Of a stretch of 64,000 nt of DNA, positions 1 to 9,688 are shown in pieces. The notes under the pieces were generated by a model. It did no database searches and was not told the DNA's origin. It saw only the letters and a program-made list of their open reading frames with translations. Within the stretch, counting starts at the first letter, position 1. Every line of letters starts with the position of its first letter. The DNA is from CAZUZS01 sp964624795 (lineage in GTDB: Bacteria; Calditrichota; Calditrichia; RBG-13-44-9). The position numbers and the translations under genes are program-made. The stretch is from positions 34,975 through 98,974 of the forward strand of contig CAZUZS010000008.1 of assembly GCA_964624795.1 (NCBI GenBank). The letters are read 5' to 3'.

Positions 1-809
1 GTTTGGTTTTCGAGGCTAACCAGGTAGCTTTCCATCGCGCCAGTGAAAACATCGTAACCGGAATAGTGGCGAAATTTTTCGATATCGAAATCGCCCTTCA
101 ATTCCGTATTAATGCGTCGCAGCAGATTCAGATTAAACTCGCGGGTGATGCCCTGTGAATCGTTGTATGCTTTAAGCATTAAGTCGATGTCTTTTTTGAG
201 ATCGAAACCGGTGAGCAGGTAGTCGCCGTCGTTAAGCGTATTCCACAAATTCCGCAGGAAAACGCGGGACTGCGGTTTGTTGAAATTCCCCAGGTTCGAT
301 CCCAGGAAAAGCACCAGGTTTCTGCTGCCGGTAATGTTGTTGAGCCATTTCAGTCCGTTAAAATATTCGGCCACAATGCCGGTGGTTTCCAACTCCGGAA
401 AACTCTTGTTCAGGAAGTCGGTAAGTGTCTTCATTGCCGATTCTGATATGTCGATGGGCACATACTGAAACCGGAAGCCATTGCGGAGAAAATGGTTTAT
501 CAGCAGGCTGGTTTTTCTTCCGTCGCCGGCGCCCAGCTCCACCAGGTTGAATTTTTCGCCCCGCACCAGTTGCGCGATTTCCACCTGCTTGTTCTCAAAA
601 ATATTGAATTCGCACTTGGTCAGGTAATATTCGGGTAAGTCCATGATCTGTTCGAAAAGCTGGCTGCCCCGTTCATCGTAGAAATAGCGGGAAGACAACC
701 GCTTGGGCGTCTCCGACAAGCCAACCAGCACGTCCAGCGCAAAGGTTTTCTTTTCGTTGTCCACCGCCTCAAGGTCTGTGGGATGGAGAATTTTATAAGT
801 CGAGCCCAT
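1..809 (-). CDS. egtD: L-histidine N-alpha-methyltransferase EgtD (C-terminus beyond window)
   Basis: EgtD trimethylates histidine with S-adenosylmethionine to give hercynine, the first step of ergothioneine synthesis. About 269 codons are visible and the reading frame runs off the left edge; family members have roughly 320 residues. The translation has the family's N-terminal RYFYDERGSQLFEQI block and YYLTKCE. The SAM-binding stretch VELGAGDGRKTSLLI is followed by PIDISESAM and the LFLGSNLGNF motif. The ATG at 809 starts 10 bases after the egtB stop, so the two are co-transcribed with egtB first. Function is assigned from family motifs; the enzyme is expected in the cytoplasm. The missing C-terminus cannot be checked. 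Confidence 0.9.
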   Translation of the reverse strand, partial: MGSTYKILHPTDLEAVDNEKKTFALDVLVGLSETPKRLSSRYFYDERGSQLFEQIMDLPEYYLTKCEFNIFENKQVEIAQLVRGEKFNLVELGAGDGRKTSLLINHFLRNGFRFQYVPIDISESAMKTLTDFLNKSFPELETTGIVAEYFNGLKWLNNITGSRNLVLFLGSNLGNFNKPQSRVFLRNLWNTLNDGDYLLTGFDLKKDIDLMLKAYNDSQGITREFNLNLLRRINTELKGDFDIEKFRHYSGYDVFTGAMESYLVSLENQ

Positions 810-819
810 TGGGTTCCCC

Positions 820-2106
820 CTATTTTACATCATTAGCCAGCCGGAATCCCATAAACTGCCAGCGCTTATCCGGCTGGAAAAAATTCCGGTAGGTTATCCG
901 GATGTGGTCGCGCGGCGTGGCGCAGGATCCGCCCCGCAGCACCATCTGGTTCACCATAAATTTGCCATTGTATTCTCCCAGAGCCCCCTCGGCCTGCCGG
1001 TATCCCGGGTAAGGCAGGTAACTGCTTCCGGTCCACTCCCAAACATCACCCAGCATTTGCAGAAGCGGTTCTTCTCTGCCGGAATCGTTTTTTGATGCAG
1101 CGACCGGGTGAAAATTTCCATCCTCCCAGAAATTACCGCGGGCCGCATCAGGCTTGTTCAGGCGGGCCGCCGCTTCCCATTCCTCTTCGGTTGGCAGCCG
1201 TTTTCCGGCCCAACTGGCATACGCCTCCGCCTCGTAATAGCTAACATGGCATACCGGCTCTTCCGGAACGATCTTCCGCAAACCGTTCAGCGTCATCTCG
1301 AACCACTCATTATCCTTTTTCTCCCAGTTGAGCGGCGATTTCCACCCATTTTTTTGGATAGCGTCCCACCCGTCGGACAACCAGTGGCGGAAGTTGTCGT
1401 ACCCCCCGTCATTCATGAATTCCAGGTACTCGCCGTTGGTGACCAGCCGGTTTTGCAGCTCGAAATCGCCTACATATTTTTGGTGAACCGGCATCTCATT
1501 ATCATAACAGAAACCATTCCCATCATACCCGATGTTATGCAAACCGCCCTCGAACCCGATGAGTTTGGAAGGAATGGCAGGTGCAATTCCTGCACGCGAT
1601 TCATTCTTCGCCAGTTCCCGGTAAACAGGGTTGAGCGGGCTGCCCGCCAGAATATATTTAATATCGGTGACCAACAGTTCCTGGTGCTGTTGCTCGTGGT
1701 TCAAGGCCAGCACAACAAGCTTGCTGAATTCCGGCCACTTTTTCTCATCAATGGAATCGATCAGCTCGATCATGCGGTTGGTGATGGTTTTCCGGTAATC
1801 GTATACATTTTTCACCGTCGGCCGGGATAAAACGCCCCGGCGCGGGCGATCCCATCTTTCACCAAACGACTGGTAATATGAATTGAACATAAAACTGTAG
1901 AGCGGATGGAATGGCTTGTAGTGCGGAACAAGCTTATCCAGAAACATGGCTTCGTAAAACCAGGTGGTGTGCGCCAGATGCCACTTGGGCGGGCTCACAT
2001 CATCGATGGGCTGGACCACGTAGTCCTCGGTTTCAAGCGGGGCGCAAATTTCCTCCGAAGCTTTGCGCACTCTCAGAAATTTATTTATGAGATCGGATCT
2101 TTGCAT
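820..2106 (-). CDS. egtB: EgtB-type iron(II) sulfoxide synthase
   Basis: This 428-residue protein joins an N-terminal DinB-like four-helix domain to a C-terminal formylglycine-generating-enzyme-like fold, the EgtB architecture. The enzyme uses iron(II) and oxygen to couple hercynine to a thiol (cysteine or gamma-glutamylcysteine). Likely iron ligands are His46 in WHLAHTTWF and His137/His141 in NHEQQHQELL. The C-terminal GGSCATPRDHIRITYRNFF block is typical of the family. I chose the ATG at 2106 because GAGGAG lies just upstream; an ATG at 2130 would add eight residues without a good ribosome-binding site. It precedes egtD in the operon. The thiol donor cannot be decided, since no egtA or egtC is visible here. 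Confidence 0.88.
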   Translation of the reverse strand: MQRSDLINKFLRVRKASEEICAPLETEDYVVQPIDDVSPPKWHLAHTTWFYEAMFLDKLVPHYKPFHPLYSFMFNSYYQSFGERWDRPRRGVLSRPTVKNVYDYRKTITNRMIELIDSIDEKKWPEFSKLVVLALNHEQQHQELLVTDIKYILAGSPLNPVYRELAKNESRAGIAPAIPSKLIGFEGGLHNIGYDGNGFCYDNEMPVHQKYVGDFELQNRLVTNGEYLEFMNDGGYDNFRHWLSDGWDAIQKNGWKSPLNWEKKDNEWFEMTLNGLRKIVPEEPVCHVSYYEAEAYASWAGKRLPTEEEWEAAARLNKPDAARGNFWEDGNFHPVAASKNDSGREEPLLQMLGDVWEWTGSSYLPYPGYRQAEGALGEYNGKFMVNQMVLRGGSCATPRDHIRITYRNFFQPDKRWQFMGFRLANDVK

Positions 2107-2294
2107 GGAAATCTCCTCATTGTTTATCATTCATCGAAAAAATCATTTTCATGCTACTTTCCCATCGATACAGGTTTTTGCCTTCCGACATACGATTTTA
2201 AAACAGAAACTCTCACACGGTTCCATTCCATCGGGGAGTTCCGGTAAGTGTGAAAATTCATTTTTCCCCTTGAGGCACTCTCCTTAATCAGGAG

Positions 2295-3692
2295 TCAATT
2301 GTCCACGTTCATAAACAGGTTGTTCAACGATTCCGCGAGCGTAGGGTGGGCGAATATACCGTCCCGTATTTTTGTATATGGCAGGCCGCCCATCATTGCC
2401 AGTTGAATCGCCGACATAATTTCGCCGCCTTCCAGCCCCAGGATGGCGCAGCCTAATATTTGATCGTTCCCGGCATCGACGATGACCTTCATGAAACCGC
2501 GCGCTTCATCCACCTCCAGCGCCCTTGCAACAAAATTCATGGGAAGCTTGCCGACCCGGTATTTTATGCCCTTCAACGTTGCCTCCTTCTCACTCAGCCC
2601 TACCCGGCCAAACTGCGGATCGATAAAAACAACCGACGGCACCAGACGTCCGCGGATTGTCGCATTTCCCCCGTCTAATAAATTCGCTTTAAGAATACGA
2701 AAGTCGTCGTAGGAGATGTGGGTGAATGCCGGCCCCGGCTTTACATCGCCAATCGCGAAGATTCCCGGGACTTCCGTTTCCAGCTTGTCATTTACTCCTA
2801 TGTAACCTCTCTTATCCGTTGATAGTCCCGTCGCCAAGAGATTTAATTTCGCGGTGTTCGGCGCGCGGCCAACCGCCACCAATAGATGGGAACCGGATAC
2901 CTGCTGCTCGGGATCCCCGTTATGCACCGTTGCCCGGATTTGCGAATTGCCGGTCTTTTCCACACGGATAACCTCCCTACTCAGGAGAATATCGATTCCG
3001 TCTTCTTCCAGAATATTCTTTACTTCGCTGGCAACATCCTCGTCTTCCCGCGGCAACAATTGGTTCCCCCGTTGAATAATGGTGACACGGCTTCCAAACC
3101 TGCGAAACATCTGGGCGAATTCCACTCCAACATAACCGCCGCCCATCACGATCAGGTGTTCCGGCAATTCGTTTAATTCCATGATGCCGGTTGAATCCAT
3201 TGCATTCACATCCGGCAGGCCTTCTATGTCGGGCATCACCGGCTTGCCACCTGTGTTGATGACTATTTTATCTGCCTCTAACACCCGGACCTTTCCCGAT
3301 TGCAGGACAACTTCAACCTGGCGCGGGCCGGTAAACCGCGCCGTTCCCCGCAGGAAGGCCAGGTTTTTTGCATTTTCAAGGCTTTTGGCGCCGCTTTCCC
3401 GCCAGCTCTCGACAATCGCATTTTTCCTTTCAACAACTTTACTCAGATCAACCGAAACTTGGGGGATATTTACGCCATAATCTGAAGCGCGCCGCGCCAG
3501 ATATGCCACCCTGGCGCTGGCCACCATGGTCTTTGTCGGCGTACAACCGTAATTGATGCAGGTGCCTCCAACGTACTTCTCTTCGATAATTGCCGTCTTC
3601 CAGCCTGCCCCGGCAAGCGAGATGGCGAGCGGCTTCCCGCCCTGCCCGGTTCCGATAATGACAGCATCGAACTGTTCTCTACTATTTTCCAT
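2295..3692 (-). CDS. FAD-dependent pyridine-nucleotide disulfide oxidoreductase (class I, lipoamide dehydrogenase/MerA-like)
   Basis: The 465-residue flavoprotein has the FAD-binding GTGQGG start, a redox-active Cys45-x4-Cys50 pair in GGTCINYGCTPTK, a second Rossmann motif (GGGYVGVEFAQ), the FAD motif GIFAIGDV, and a C-terminal AHPTLAE with the His/Glu pair of lipoamide and glutathione reductases. Such proteins are often labelled mercuric reductase, but this one lacks the N-terminal heavy-metal domain and the C-terminal cysteine pair of MerA. The substrate is therefore unknown. GGGAGG upstream of the ATG at 3692 fixes the start; an earlier in-frame start at 3725 lacks this. It is in the same direction as egtB, 188 bases upstream, so it could be in the same transcript. 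Confidence 0.85.
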   Translation of the reverse strand: MENSREQFDAVIIGTGQGGKPLAISLAGAGWKTAIIEEKYVGGTCINYGCTPTKTMVASARVAYLARRASDYGVNIPQVSVDLSKVVERKNAIVESWRESGAKSLENAKNLAFLRGTARFTGPRQVEVVLQSGKVRVLEADKIVINTGGKPVMPDIEGLPDVNAMDSTGIMELNELPEHLIVMGGGYVGVEFAQMFRRFGSRVTIIQRGNQLLPREDEDVASEVKNILEEDGIDILLSREVIRVEKTGNSQIRATVHNGDPEQQVSGSHLLVAVGRAPNTAKLNLLATGLSTDKRGYIGVNDKLETEVPGIFAIGDVKPGPAFTHISYDDFRILKANLLDGGNATIRGRLVPSVVFIDPQFGRVGLSEKEATLKGIKYRVGKLPMNFVARALEVDEARGFMKVIVDAGNDQILGCAILGLEGGEIMSAIQLAMMGGLPYTKIRDGIFAHPTLAESLNNLFMNVDN

Positions 3693-3954
3693 TTCACAAC
3701 CTCCCTCTTGCGGTTTTTGCAGCACAGTTTATTGTTTAATTAAGATTGGTATTTGGTGTTCCTCGCAGCTACTTCGCCCATAGCTAAAAATAGGATATAA
3801 TCCGGGAGATATAGCTCCGCCCCGCCGTGCGGATCGACAAATCTAAAGATTAATTTAAATGCTCCTGTAAACTCTTTGCACGCAAAATTACCGGCTTGGA
3901 AAATATTGGCATCTGTATTAATTTTCGTGCTGATGTAACTATGAGGATCGCACG

Positions 3955-5760
3955 ATGTCCAAAATTCTCTTACCTGATCTTTCAAGATTCACACATCCGG
4001 ATTTTATGGCGCGCTCAGAAGCAGGAAATGTCCGAAATCGACAAACATTTACAAAATGCTCATTGTTTCTGTTTGTATCCGTTCTCCTGCTAATTTCATC
4101 CTCAGAGGGGATTTGTTCGGGTCGCTTCTGGGTCTTTTTTATAGATAAGGGGCACTATGAAAATCTTTCCTTACAAAACCAGGCTGATATTGTAAGGGGT
4201 TCTCTAACGGAGCGTGCGATAGACCGGCGGGCGAAACGCGGCTCATTCGATTTTCATAAAGCAAGTGTGACGCAGGATTTGCCCCTGGAAGAAGCTTACA
4301 TTGACCAACTGAGAAACATGGGTTTTCGTATTCACACCCGTTCCCGGTGGTTTAATGCGGTGAGCGGCTACGCAGACAGAGCGCTATTGGATAAGATTTC
4401 CGAACTGCCATTTGTGCGCTCCGTCGAGCCGGTTCGCGTTCGGATTTATGAAAAAGAACCTTCAGAGATCGTCACCCGGTTTCAATTTTCTAAATCCGGG
4501 CAAGGCGATTCCCTGGATTTTAATTATGGTGAATCGGAATTTCAGACCTACTTCCAGAACATTCAGGAATTGCACAAGAAAGGGTTAAACGGGGAAGGGG
4601 TTGTGCTGGCGCTCTTCGATACCGGCTTTCAGTTAAATGTTCCGTCACTGCGGCATATCAAATCGCAGCTAATTGCAAAATACGATTTTATCCAGAAAGA
4701 CACCACCTTGTCGAACCAGGAAGGAGATTCCCGCACCCAGGACGAACACGGCACCAACACACTTTCTACAATCGCCGGCTTTTTGCCGGATACGTTGGTG
4801 GGACCGGCATACGGTGCCACGTTCTTTCTCGCCAAAACAGAGATTGTGAACCAGGAGATCCGTCAGGAAGAGGATAATTGGGCGAGGGCGGCAGAATGGG
4901 CAGATAGCCTGGGAGTGGACATCGTTTCCAGCTCGCTGGGCTACTCCACATTCGATGCGGGACAGGTGAACTATACCTACCAGGACATGAACGGTCATAC
5001 GACGATAGTGACGCAGGCAGCAAACTTTTTGGGCGAGCGCGGGGTGCTTGTCGTGAATTCCGCGGGAAACGAGGGTGGCAACGCGTGGTATTACATCACC
5101 GCTCCGGCCGACGGATACCAGGTGCTGGCGGTAGGTGCGCTTTCCTCGAACGGGGAAGTTGCCTATTTTAGCTCCCGAGGGCCAACCGCGGACGGACGAA
5201 TTAAGCCGGATGTTTGCGGATTAGGTGTCAGCGTGTTTTGCGCGCGTCCCGATGGCTATTATGCCAGGGAAAGCGGAACGTCACTGAGTTGTCCACTAGT
5301 GGCCGGAGTAGCGGCCCAGGTACTGAGCGCGTTTCCGGAACTAAACCTGGCGCAGATGCTGCAGATCATGCGAAAATCGGGGGACAATGCGGAACATCCG
5401 GACAACAACCGTGGCTGGGGAAACGTGGATGCGCTGCAAGCCTGGAAAGTTGCCCTGGGGAAAACTTCCCCGCCACCTTTCACAGCCTACCAAACCTTTC
5501 CCAATCCTTACGTTTGGGGAACCGGATCAATAAAATTTGCTGTTGAACTATCCACGGAATCAAATATCGAGATCACGGTTTACAATGTGCTCGGACAAAG
5601 GGTGGCAAAACTTGCGGATTACGGCAAAGACTTTTTAGCGGAACCGATTTCCTGGGATGTCCGTGATTTGAACGGCAACCCGCTGCCATCCGGGATTTAT
5701 GTTTATAAAATTCATACTGCCCTTGGAGAACAGGCCGGGAAATTCGTTGTATTGCATTAA
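3955..5760 (+). CDS. Secreted subtilisin-like S8 serine peptidase with C-terminal sorting domain
   Basis: This 601-residue precursor is an exported serine protease. A hydrophobic export segment (about residues 36-50) is followed by an inhibitor-I9-like propeptide region and a peptidase S8 domain. The catalytic triad is Asp222 (ALFDTG), His265 (DEHGTN) and Ser443 (GTSLSCP), with the oxyanion Asn in NSAGNEGG. The last about 85 residues (FPNPY, ITVYNVLGQRV, SGIYVYKI) form a FlgD/type IX-type C-terminal sorting domain, so the enzyme is probably secreted or surface-attached. The start is uncertain: ATG 3955 has a GAGG at suitable distance but gives a long n-region; ATG 4006 would give a more usual signal peptide. 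Confidence 0.9.
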   Translation: MSKILLPDLSRFTHPDFMARSEAGNVRNRQTFTKCSLFLFVSVLLLISSSEGICSGRFWVFFIDKGHYENLSLQNQADIVRGSLTERAIDRRAKRGSFDFHKASVTQDLPLEEAYIDQLRNMGFRIHTRSRWFNAVSGYADRALLDKISELPFVRSVEPVRVRIYEKEPSEIVTRFQFSKSGQGDSLDFNYGESEFQTYFQNIQELHKKGLNGEGVVLALFDTGFQLNVPSLRHIKSQLIAKYDFIQKDTTLSNQEGDSRTQDEHGTNTLSTIAGFLPDTLVGPAYGATFFLAKTEIVNQEIRQEEDNWARAAEWADSLGVDIVSSSLGYSTFDAGQVNYTYQDMNGHTTIVTQAANFLGERGVLVVNSAGNEGGNAWYYITAPADGYQVLAVGALSSNGEVAYFSSRGPTADGRIKPDVCGLGVSVFCARPDGYYARESGTSLSCPLVAGVAAQVLSAFPELNLAQMLQIMRKSGDNAEHPDNNRGWGNVDALQAWKVALGKTSPPPFTAYQTFPNPYVWGTGSIKFAVELSTESNIEITVYNVLGQRVAKLADYGKDFLAEPISWDVRDLNGNPLPSGIYVYKIHTALGEQAGKFVVLH

Positions 5761-5946
5761 TCGAAATTTATAGTTCGATATTCATACATAACAACGCCCC
5801 CAGACGTATTCTGAAACACACGCCAGTGCATTTGGATTTTTTTCAGGCCATAATTAAATTTGCCCATGGAAATTTGGTACGCATTCATTATATTATAAGG
5901 ATTGATATTTTTGCGGATAGCAATCTACTGAATCAAAGGATAGTGA

Positions 5947-6867
5947 ATGAAAACGGCGTTGGTCTTAGGCGGTGGCGGCGCGCGTGGGCTGGCACATGTG
6001 GGCGTTTTGAAGGTCCTGGAACAGGAACAAATTATTCCGGACATGATAATCGGATGCAGCAGCGGTGCTATAATCGGAGGCATGTATGCGCAGACGCCGG
6101 ATGCGGAGGCAATTGAAAAACGCCTGCACGAATTTTTCGCCAGCAAAGAATATGAAGATTTAAGCGTCGCAGTAATTGAAAGACACACCAAAAACAAAGC
6201 CGAAGACGACTTCCTGCAACACCTTACCCGCAATCTTAAGCGAAGAATCTTGTTGAATATGGTCGCTTCCCGTCAAGCCATTCTGAAGGACAACCAACTG
6301 GGACGTGCCGTCGATTTCCTGATCTCAGATGGAGATATTACCCAAACCGCCATTCCTTTCGCCTGCAACGCCACCGACCTGGTAACCGGCCAGCCAGCAC
6401 TTTTTAAGGAAGGGGATATTCGAGCGGCTATCAAGGCCAGCGGCACCATTCCCGGCTATCTCCCTCCGGTGAGAATTGGATCGAAGATTTTGGTGGATGG
6501 CGCGGTGACCTACAATCTCCCGGTAATGCTCGCACGCAAGATGGGCGCCGATAGAGTAATCGCCGTAGATTTGAAACAAAACATAAAGATCCAGGACGAT
6601 TTTATAAACGTATTTGATATCATCTTACGTTCTGCGCTTATCACCTCTACCACGCTTTCAAGGGAAATTTGCGAACGGGCTGATTTCATTATTAAGCCGG
6701 AGGTTGGCGATTTCATGTGGTATGAATTCAAGCAAATGGACAAGATCATTGCCGCAGGCGAGAAGGCCGCCCGCGCAAGTATTTCAGCAATCAAAAAGAA
6801 CCGCGGCCAGAGTAAGGAAGGTTTTTTCAAGAAGCTATTCAGAAGCGGGAAATCGAGGGCGGCCTGA
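5947..6867 (+). CDS. Patatin-like phospholipase
   Basis: The 306-residue protein is a patatin-family serine hydrolase, expected to cleave acyl esters of phospholipids. It has the glycine-rich oxyanion loop GGGGARGLAHVGVL near the N-terminus, the nucleophile elbow GCSSG (Ser38) and the second dyad residue Asp184 in DGAVTYNLPV. No signal peptide is seen, so it looks cytoplasmic and similar in size to the RssA/YlbK group. AAAGGA precedes the ATG. It is followed 91 bases later by deoB on the same strand. The lipid substrate cannot be read from the sequence. Confidence 0.9.
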   Translation: MKTALVLGGGGARGLAHVGVLKVLEQEQIIPDMIIGCSSGAIIGGMYAQTPDAEAIEKRLHEFFASKEYEDLSVAVIERHTKNKAEDDFLQHLTRNLKRRILLNMVASRQAILKDNQLGRAVDFLISDGDITQTAIPFACNATDLVTGQPALFKEGDIRAAIKASGTIPGYLPPVRIGSKILVDGAVTYNLPVMLARKMGADRVIAVDLKQNIKIQDDFINVFDIILRSALITSTTLSREICERADFIIKPEVGDFMWYEFKQMDKIIAAGEKAARASISAIKKNRGQSKEGFFKKLFRSGKSRAA

Positions 6868-6958
6868 ATTCGACCATCAAATTTCCCTGAATCAGCTCTC
6901 CGGGGTAAGATTGGAAGTAACTCTTTGGCATCTGGCGCATTTAATTAATTGAAGTGAA

Positions 6959-8158
6959 ATGGGAATCAGGCAATTGTCAAAAATTAATCGAGCAATAGTC
7001 ATTGTTTTGGATGGAGTCGGTATCGGCGAATTGCCGGATGCCGGCAATTACGGAGATACCGGCAGCAACACGCTCGGCAACCTGGCTCATGCTGTGGGCG
7101 GCCTGAAATTGCCCCATCTTGAAGAACTGGGTTTGGGAAATATTGCCCCGCTCGAGGGAGTAAAACCACGAAATGATGCAACCGGGAATTTCGGAAAAAT
7201 GGGCGAGAAATCTCCCGGAAAAGACAGCACCACAGGTCACTGGGAAATGGCCGGCTGCATTCTCGATTTCGATTTTCCCACCTACCCCAATGGCTTTCCG
7301 CCAGAGGTTTTGAAACAATTCGAAGAACAGACCGGACGCGGTATCCTGGGAAACAAGCCGGCTTCCGGAACGGAAATCATCAAGGAATTGGGAATGGAGC
7401 ACATGCGGTCTGGTAAACTGATTGTTTACACTTCCGCCGACAGCGTATTCCAGATTGCTGCACACGAGGAAATTATTGCGCCGGATGAGCTCTACCGGAT
7501 ATGCCGGATTGCACGCGATATCCTGACCGGAAAACACGCTGTCTCACGCGTCATTGCCCGGCCTTTTATTGGCGACAATCCGGACAATTTCATGCGGACC
7601 CGCGGCCGGCGGGACTTTTCGCTAAAGCCGCCCTGCCGGTTGATCCAGAATTTCGTACAGGAAAATGGATTCAAAACAGTCGGTATCGGCAAGATCGATG
7701 ACCTTTACGCAGGCGTCGGTCTGGATATTAAACTTCACACCAAAAGCAATGAAGATGGAATGAACGCCCTGGCCGATACACTTAGAAACCAGGATGATGG
7801 ACTGATCATGGTCAACCTGGTGGACTTCGATATGCTGTGGGGGCACCGCAATAATCCTGAAGGATTCTACCGGGAGCTGCAAAATTTCGATAAAAGATTA
7901 CCGGAATTCCTGGCGCTTTTGAAACCTGGGGATCTTCTTTTTATCACCGCCGACCACGGAAATGATCCTACAACGCCCAGCACCGACCACTCACGCGAAT
8001 TTGTTCCGCTAATCGCATACGGACCCAACCTGAAACGGGGCATCAATCTGGGAATTCGCCAGACGTTTGCAGATCTTGGAAAGACCATCGCCGATGCGCT
8101 TCAGCTTGAGAAAAATGAGCTGAAGGGAACCAGCTTTTGGCCGCTTGTTAAAACATAA
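6959..8158 (+). CDS. deoB: Phosphopentomutase
   Basis: DeoB interconverts ribose 1-phosphate (or the deoxy form) and the 5-phosphate in nucleoside salvage; it is a cytoplasmic alkaline-phosphatase-superfamily enzyme. The 399-residue length fits the family. Metal and phosphate sites are visible: DGVGIGELPDA near residue 19, GSNTLGNLAH, the phospho-threonine region GKDSTTGHWEMAG (around residues 88-96), VDFDMLWGHRNN, and TADHGNDPTTPSTDHSRE near the C-terminus. The ribosome-binding site is weak (GAAGTGAA). No other deo gene is adjacent. Confidence 0.95.
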   Translation: MGIRQLSKINRAIVIVLDGVGIGELPDAGNYGDTGSNTLGNLAHAVGGLKLPHLEELGLGNIAPLEGVKPRNDATGNFGKMGEKSPGKDSTTGHWEMAGCILDFDFPTYPNGFPPEVLKQFEEQTGRGILGNKPASGTEIIKELGMEHMRSGKLIVYTSADSVFQIAAHEEIIAPDELYRICRIARDILTGKHAVSRVIARPFIGDNPDNFMRTRGRRDFSLKPPCRLIQNFVQENGFKTVGIGKIDDLYAGVGLDIKLHTKSNEDGMNALADTLRNQDDGLIMVNLVDFDMLWGHRNNPEGFYRELQNFDKRLPEFLALLKPGDLLFITADHGNDPTTPSTDHSREFVPLIAYGPNLKRGINLGIRQTFADLGKTIADALQLEKNELKGTSFWPLVKT

Positions 8159-8264
8159 AGATTTCTTTTCGCGCGGATGCGCGATGCGAAGCAGATAGGG
8201 ATTGTTTTCAAGTTTTGATTAATTTTGTCGATACAATATGAACAATAATCGAGATTGAGCAATC

Positions 8265-8582
8265 ATGACTTCAATCTGGGATAAGTTTAAGAAAGGGCTT
8301 GTTGACAGCCTTAATGATGCTATTGATAAGACGGAAGAATTAACGAGCGTTGGCAAAATCAAACTTGAGATTTTGCAGGTTGAGCACCGCCTGGACGAGA
8401 AATATATCGAATTGGGCAGATACGTGTTCAACCGGTTAAAAGAAAATTCGGAACAGCTTCCGCAAGATGCCACCATCAAAAAGCTGCGGCAGGAGATTAG
8501 GAAATTACAGACCGACCTGGATGCAAAAGAACGGGAATTAGGCCGCATAAAAGAAGAAGATGGGATAGATTTTGATTCGTAA
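8265..8582 (+). CDS. Small coiled-coil protein of unknown function
   Basis: The 105-residue protein has no family I recognise. It is strongly charged and helical throughout. An amphipathic N-terminal stretch (WDKFKKGLVDSLNDAIDK) is followed by LEILQVEHRLDEKYIELG and a long heptad-rich C-terminal segment (KKLRQEIRKLQTDLDAKERELG). No signal peptide or membrane segment is present. It overlaps the start of the following CapA-like gene by 11 bases, so translation is probably coupled. Codon use and the good overlap argue for a real gene. Confidence 0.7.
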   Translation: MTSIWDKFKKGLVDSLNDAIDKTEELTSVGKIKLEILQVEHRLDEKYIELGRYVFNRLKENSEQLPQDATIKKLRQEIRKLQTDLDAKERELGRIKEEDGIDFDS

Positions 8583-9633
8583 AGAGAACCACTCCGCGCA
8601 GATTGCGTTAAGCTTCCTGCTGGCCTTTGTCGTGCTAACTGCGCTAACGGTTGACTTCGGTTCATTACATGCCTCTGATAGTCAGATTGAGATTGTCGCC
8701 GGCGGCGATGTCATGTTAGGCTCCTGGGCCCAGGAAACCATTCTCAGGAATGGGTGGGACTACCCATTTCAAAATCTTGACACCCTTTTAAATCGGGCGG
8801 ACATTGTATTTGCCAACCTGGAAGCGCCATTTGGAACCGGCGGCAAGGCATTTGAGAAACAATATAGCTTCCGGGTTGCGCCGGACCTGGTGAATGTTCT
8901 GAAAGCCGGAAGAATCAACATGATTAACCTGGCGAACAATCACATCATGGATTTCGGGCCGGATGTTCTCAAACAAACAATAGCCCTTCTCGGGAAAAAT
9001 CATATCAAATATTCCGGCGCAGGTTCGGATTTGCAGAAAGCCAGATTGCCGGCACAATTTGAAATCAAAGGGACAAAAATAGCATTTCTCTGTTACAGTC
9101 TTACATTTCCGGAAGAGTTCTGGGCGACGGATACTTCTGCAGGCACAGGCTTTCCGTACGATACATTTTTCTTCGATGATGTTAGAAAATTGAAAAGAGA
9201 AAACGATTTGGTGATCGTTTCTTTTCACTGGGGCGGAGAATTGCTGAAAAGTCCGAAACCGTACCAGGTTCGGCTGGCGCACCAGACAATAAATGCCGGT
9301 GCGGATATTATCCTGGGTCATCATCCGCATGTGGTGCAGGGCATCGAAGTTTATCACAACAAAATAATTGCATACAGTCTTGGCAATTTTGTTTTCGGCT
9401 CATTCAGCGAAAATGTACGCGACAGTATGTTGTTAAAAATCTATTACGGAACCAACGGAATAGTGAAGTGTAAAATCAACCCGATTTTTGTGTACAATAA
9501 AGAAGTGGAATTTCAACCAAGGATGTTAAGCGGTGCGGGTAAGGTCAATTTTATTAAAGAATTACAGAATATTTCCCAGGAACTTAACGGTTCACGCAAC
9601 GTAATTAGTAGCGCTGGTTGGATTCAACTATAA
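8572..9633 (+). CDS. CapA-family (poly-gamma-glutamate synthesis type) metallophosphatase-like protein
   Basis: The 353-residue protein has a signal peptide (hydrophobic run about residues 11-28, probable cleavage after LHA) and the full set of CapA-family motifs: GGDVMLGSW, FANLEAP, NLANNHIMDFG, SFHWGGE, GHHPHVVQG and YSLGNFVFG. CapA proteins have a calcineurin-like metal-binding fold and are linked to export or anchoring of poly-gamma-glutamate and to surface polymers; no capB or capC is nearby, so that role is not established here. The start is TTG at 8572, overlapping the preceding gene; no in-frame ATG exists before the first conserved motif. Confidence 0.85.
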   Translation: MIRKENHSAQIALSFLLAFVVLTALTVDFGSLHASDSQIEIVAGGDVMLGSWAQETILRNGWDYPFQNLDTLLNRADIVFANLEAPFGTGGKAFEKQYSFRVAPDLVNVLKAGRINMINLANNHIMDFGPDVLKQTIALLGKNHIKYSGAGSDLQKARLPAQFEIKGTKIAFLCYSLTFPEEFWATDTSAGTGFPYDTFFFDDVRKLKRENDLVIVSFHWGGELLKSPKPYQVRLAHQTINAGADIILGHHPHVVQGIEVYHNKIIAYSLGNFVFGSFSENVRDSMLLKIYYGTNGIVKCKINPIFVYNKEVEFQPRMLSGAGKVNFIKELQNISQELNGSRNVISSAGWIQL

Positions 9634-9688
9634 ATAAGTGGCGCATAAACTCATGCATTACAAGGATTAAAGGAGGTTTTAGAAAAGA

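Noticed and set aside
2295..3692. Mercuric reductase
   Set aside because: No N-terminal metal-binding domain, no C-terminal cysteine pair and no mer genes nearby; the C-terminal HPTLAE matches general disulfide reductases.
3740..3985. Minus-strand frame of 81 codons (contains LIFRFVDPHGGAELYLPDY)
   Set aside because: It looks somewhat protein-like, but it starts with TTG without a ribosome-binding site and overlaps the start of the subtilase gene. Not enough to call a gene.
8159..8200. Hairpin after deoB (TTCGCGC/GCGCGA region) as a terminator
   Set aside because: The stem is imperfect and there is no T-run after it.
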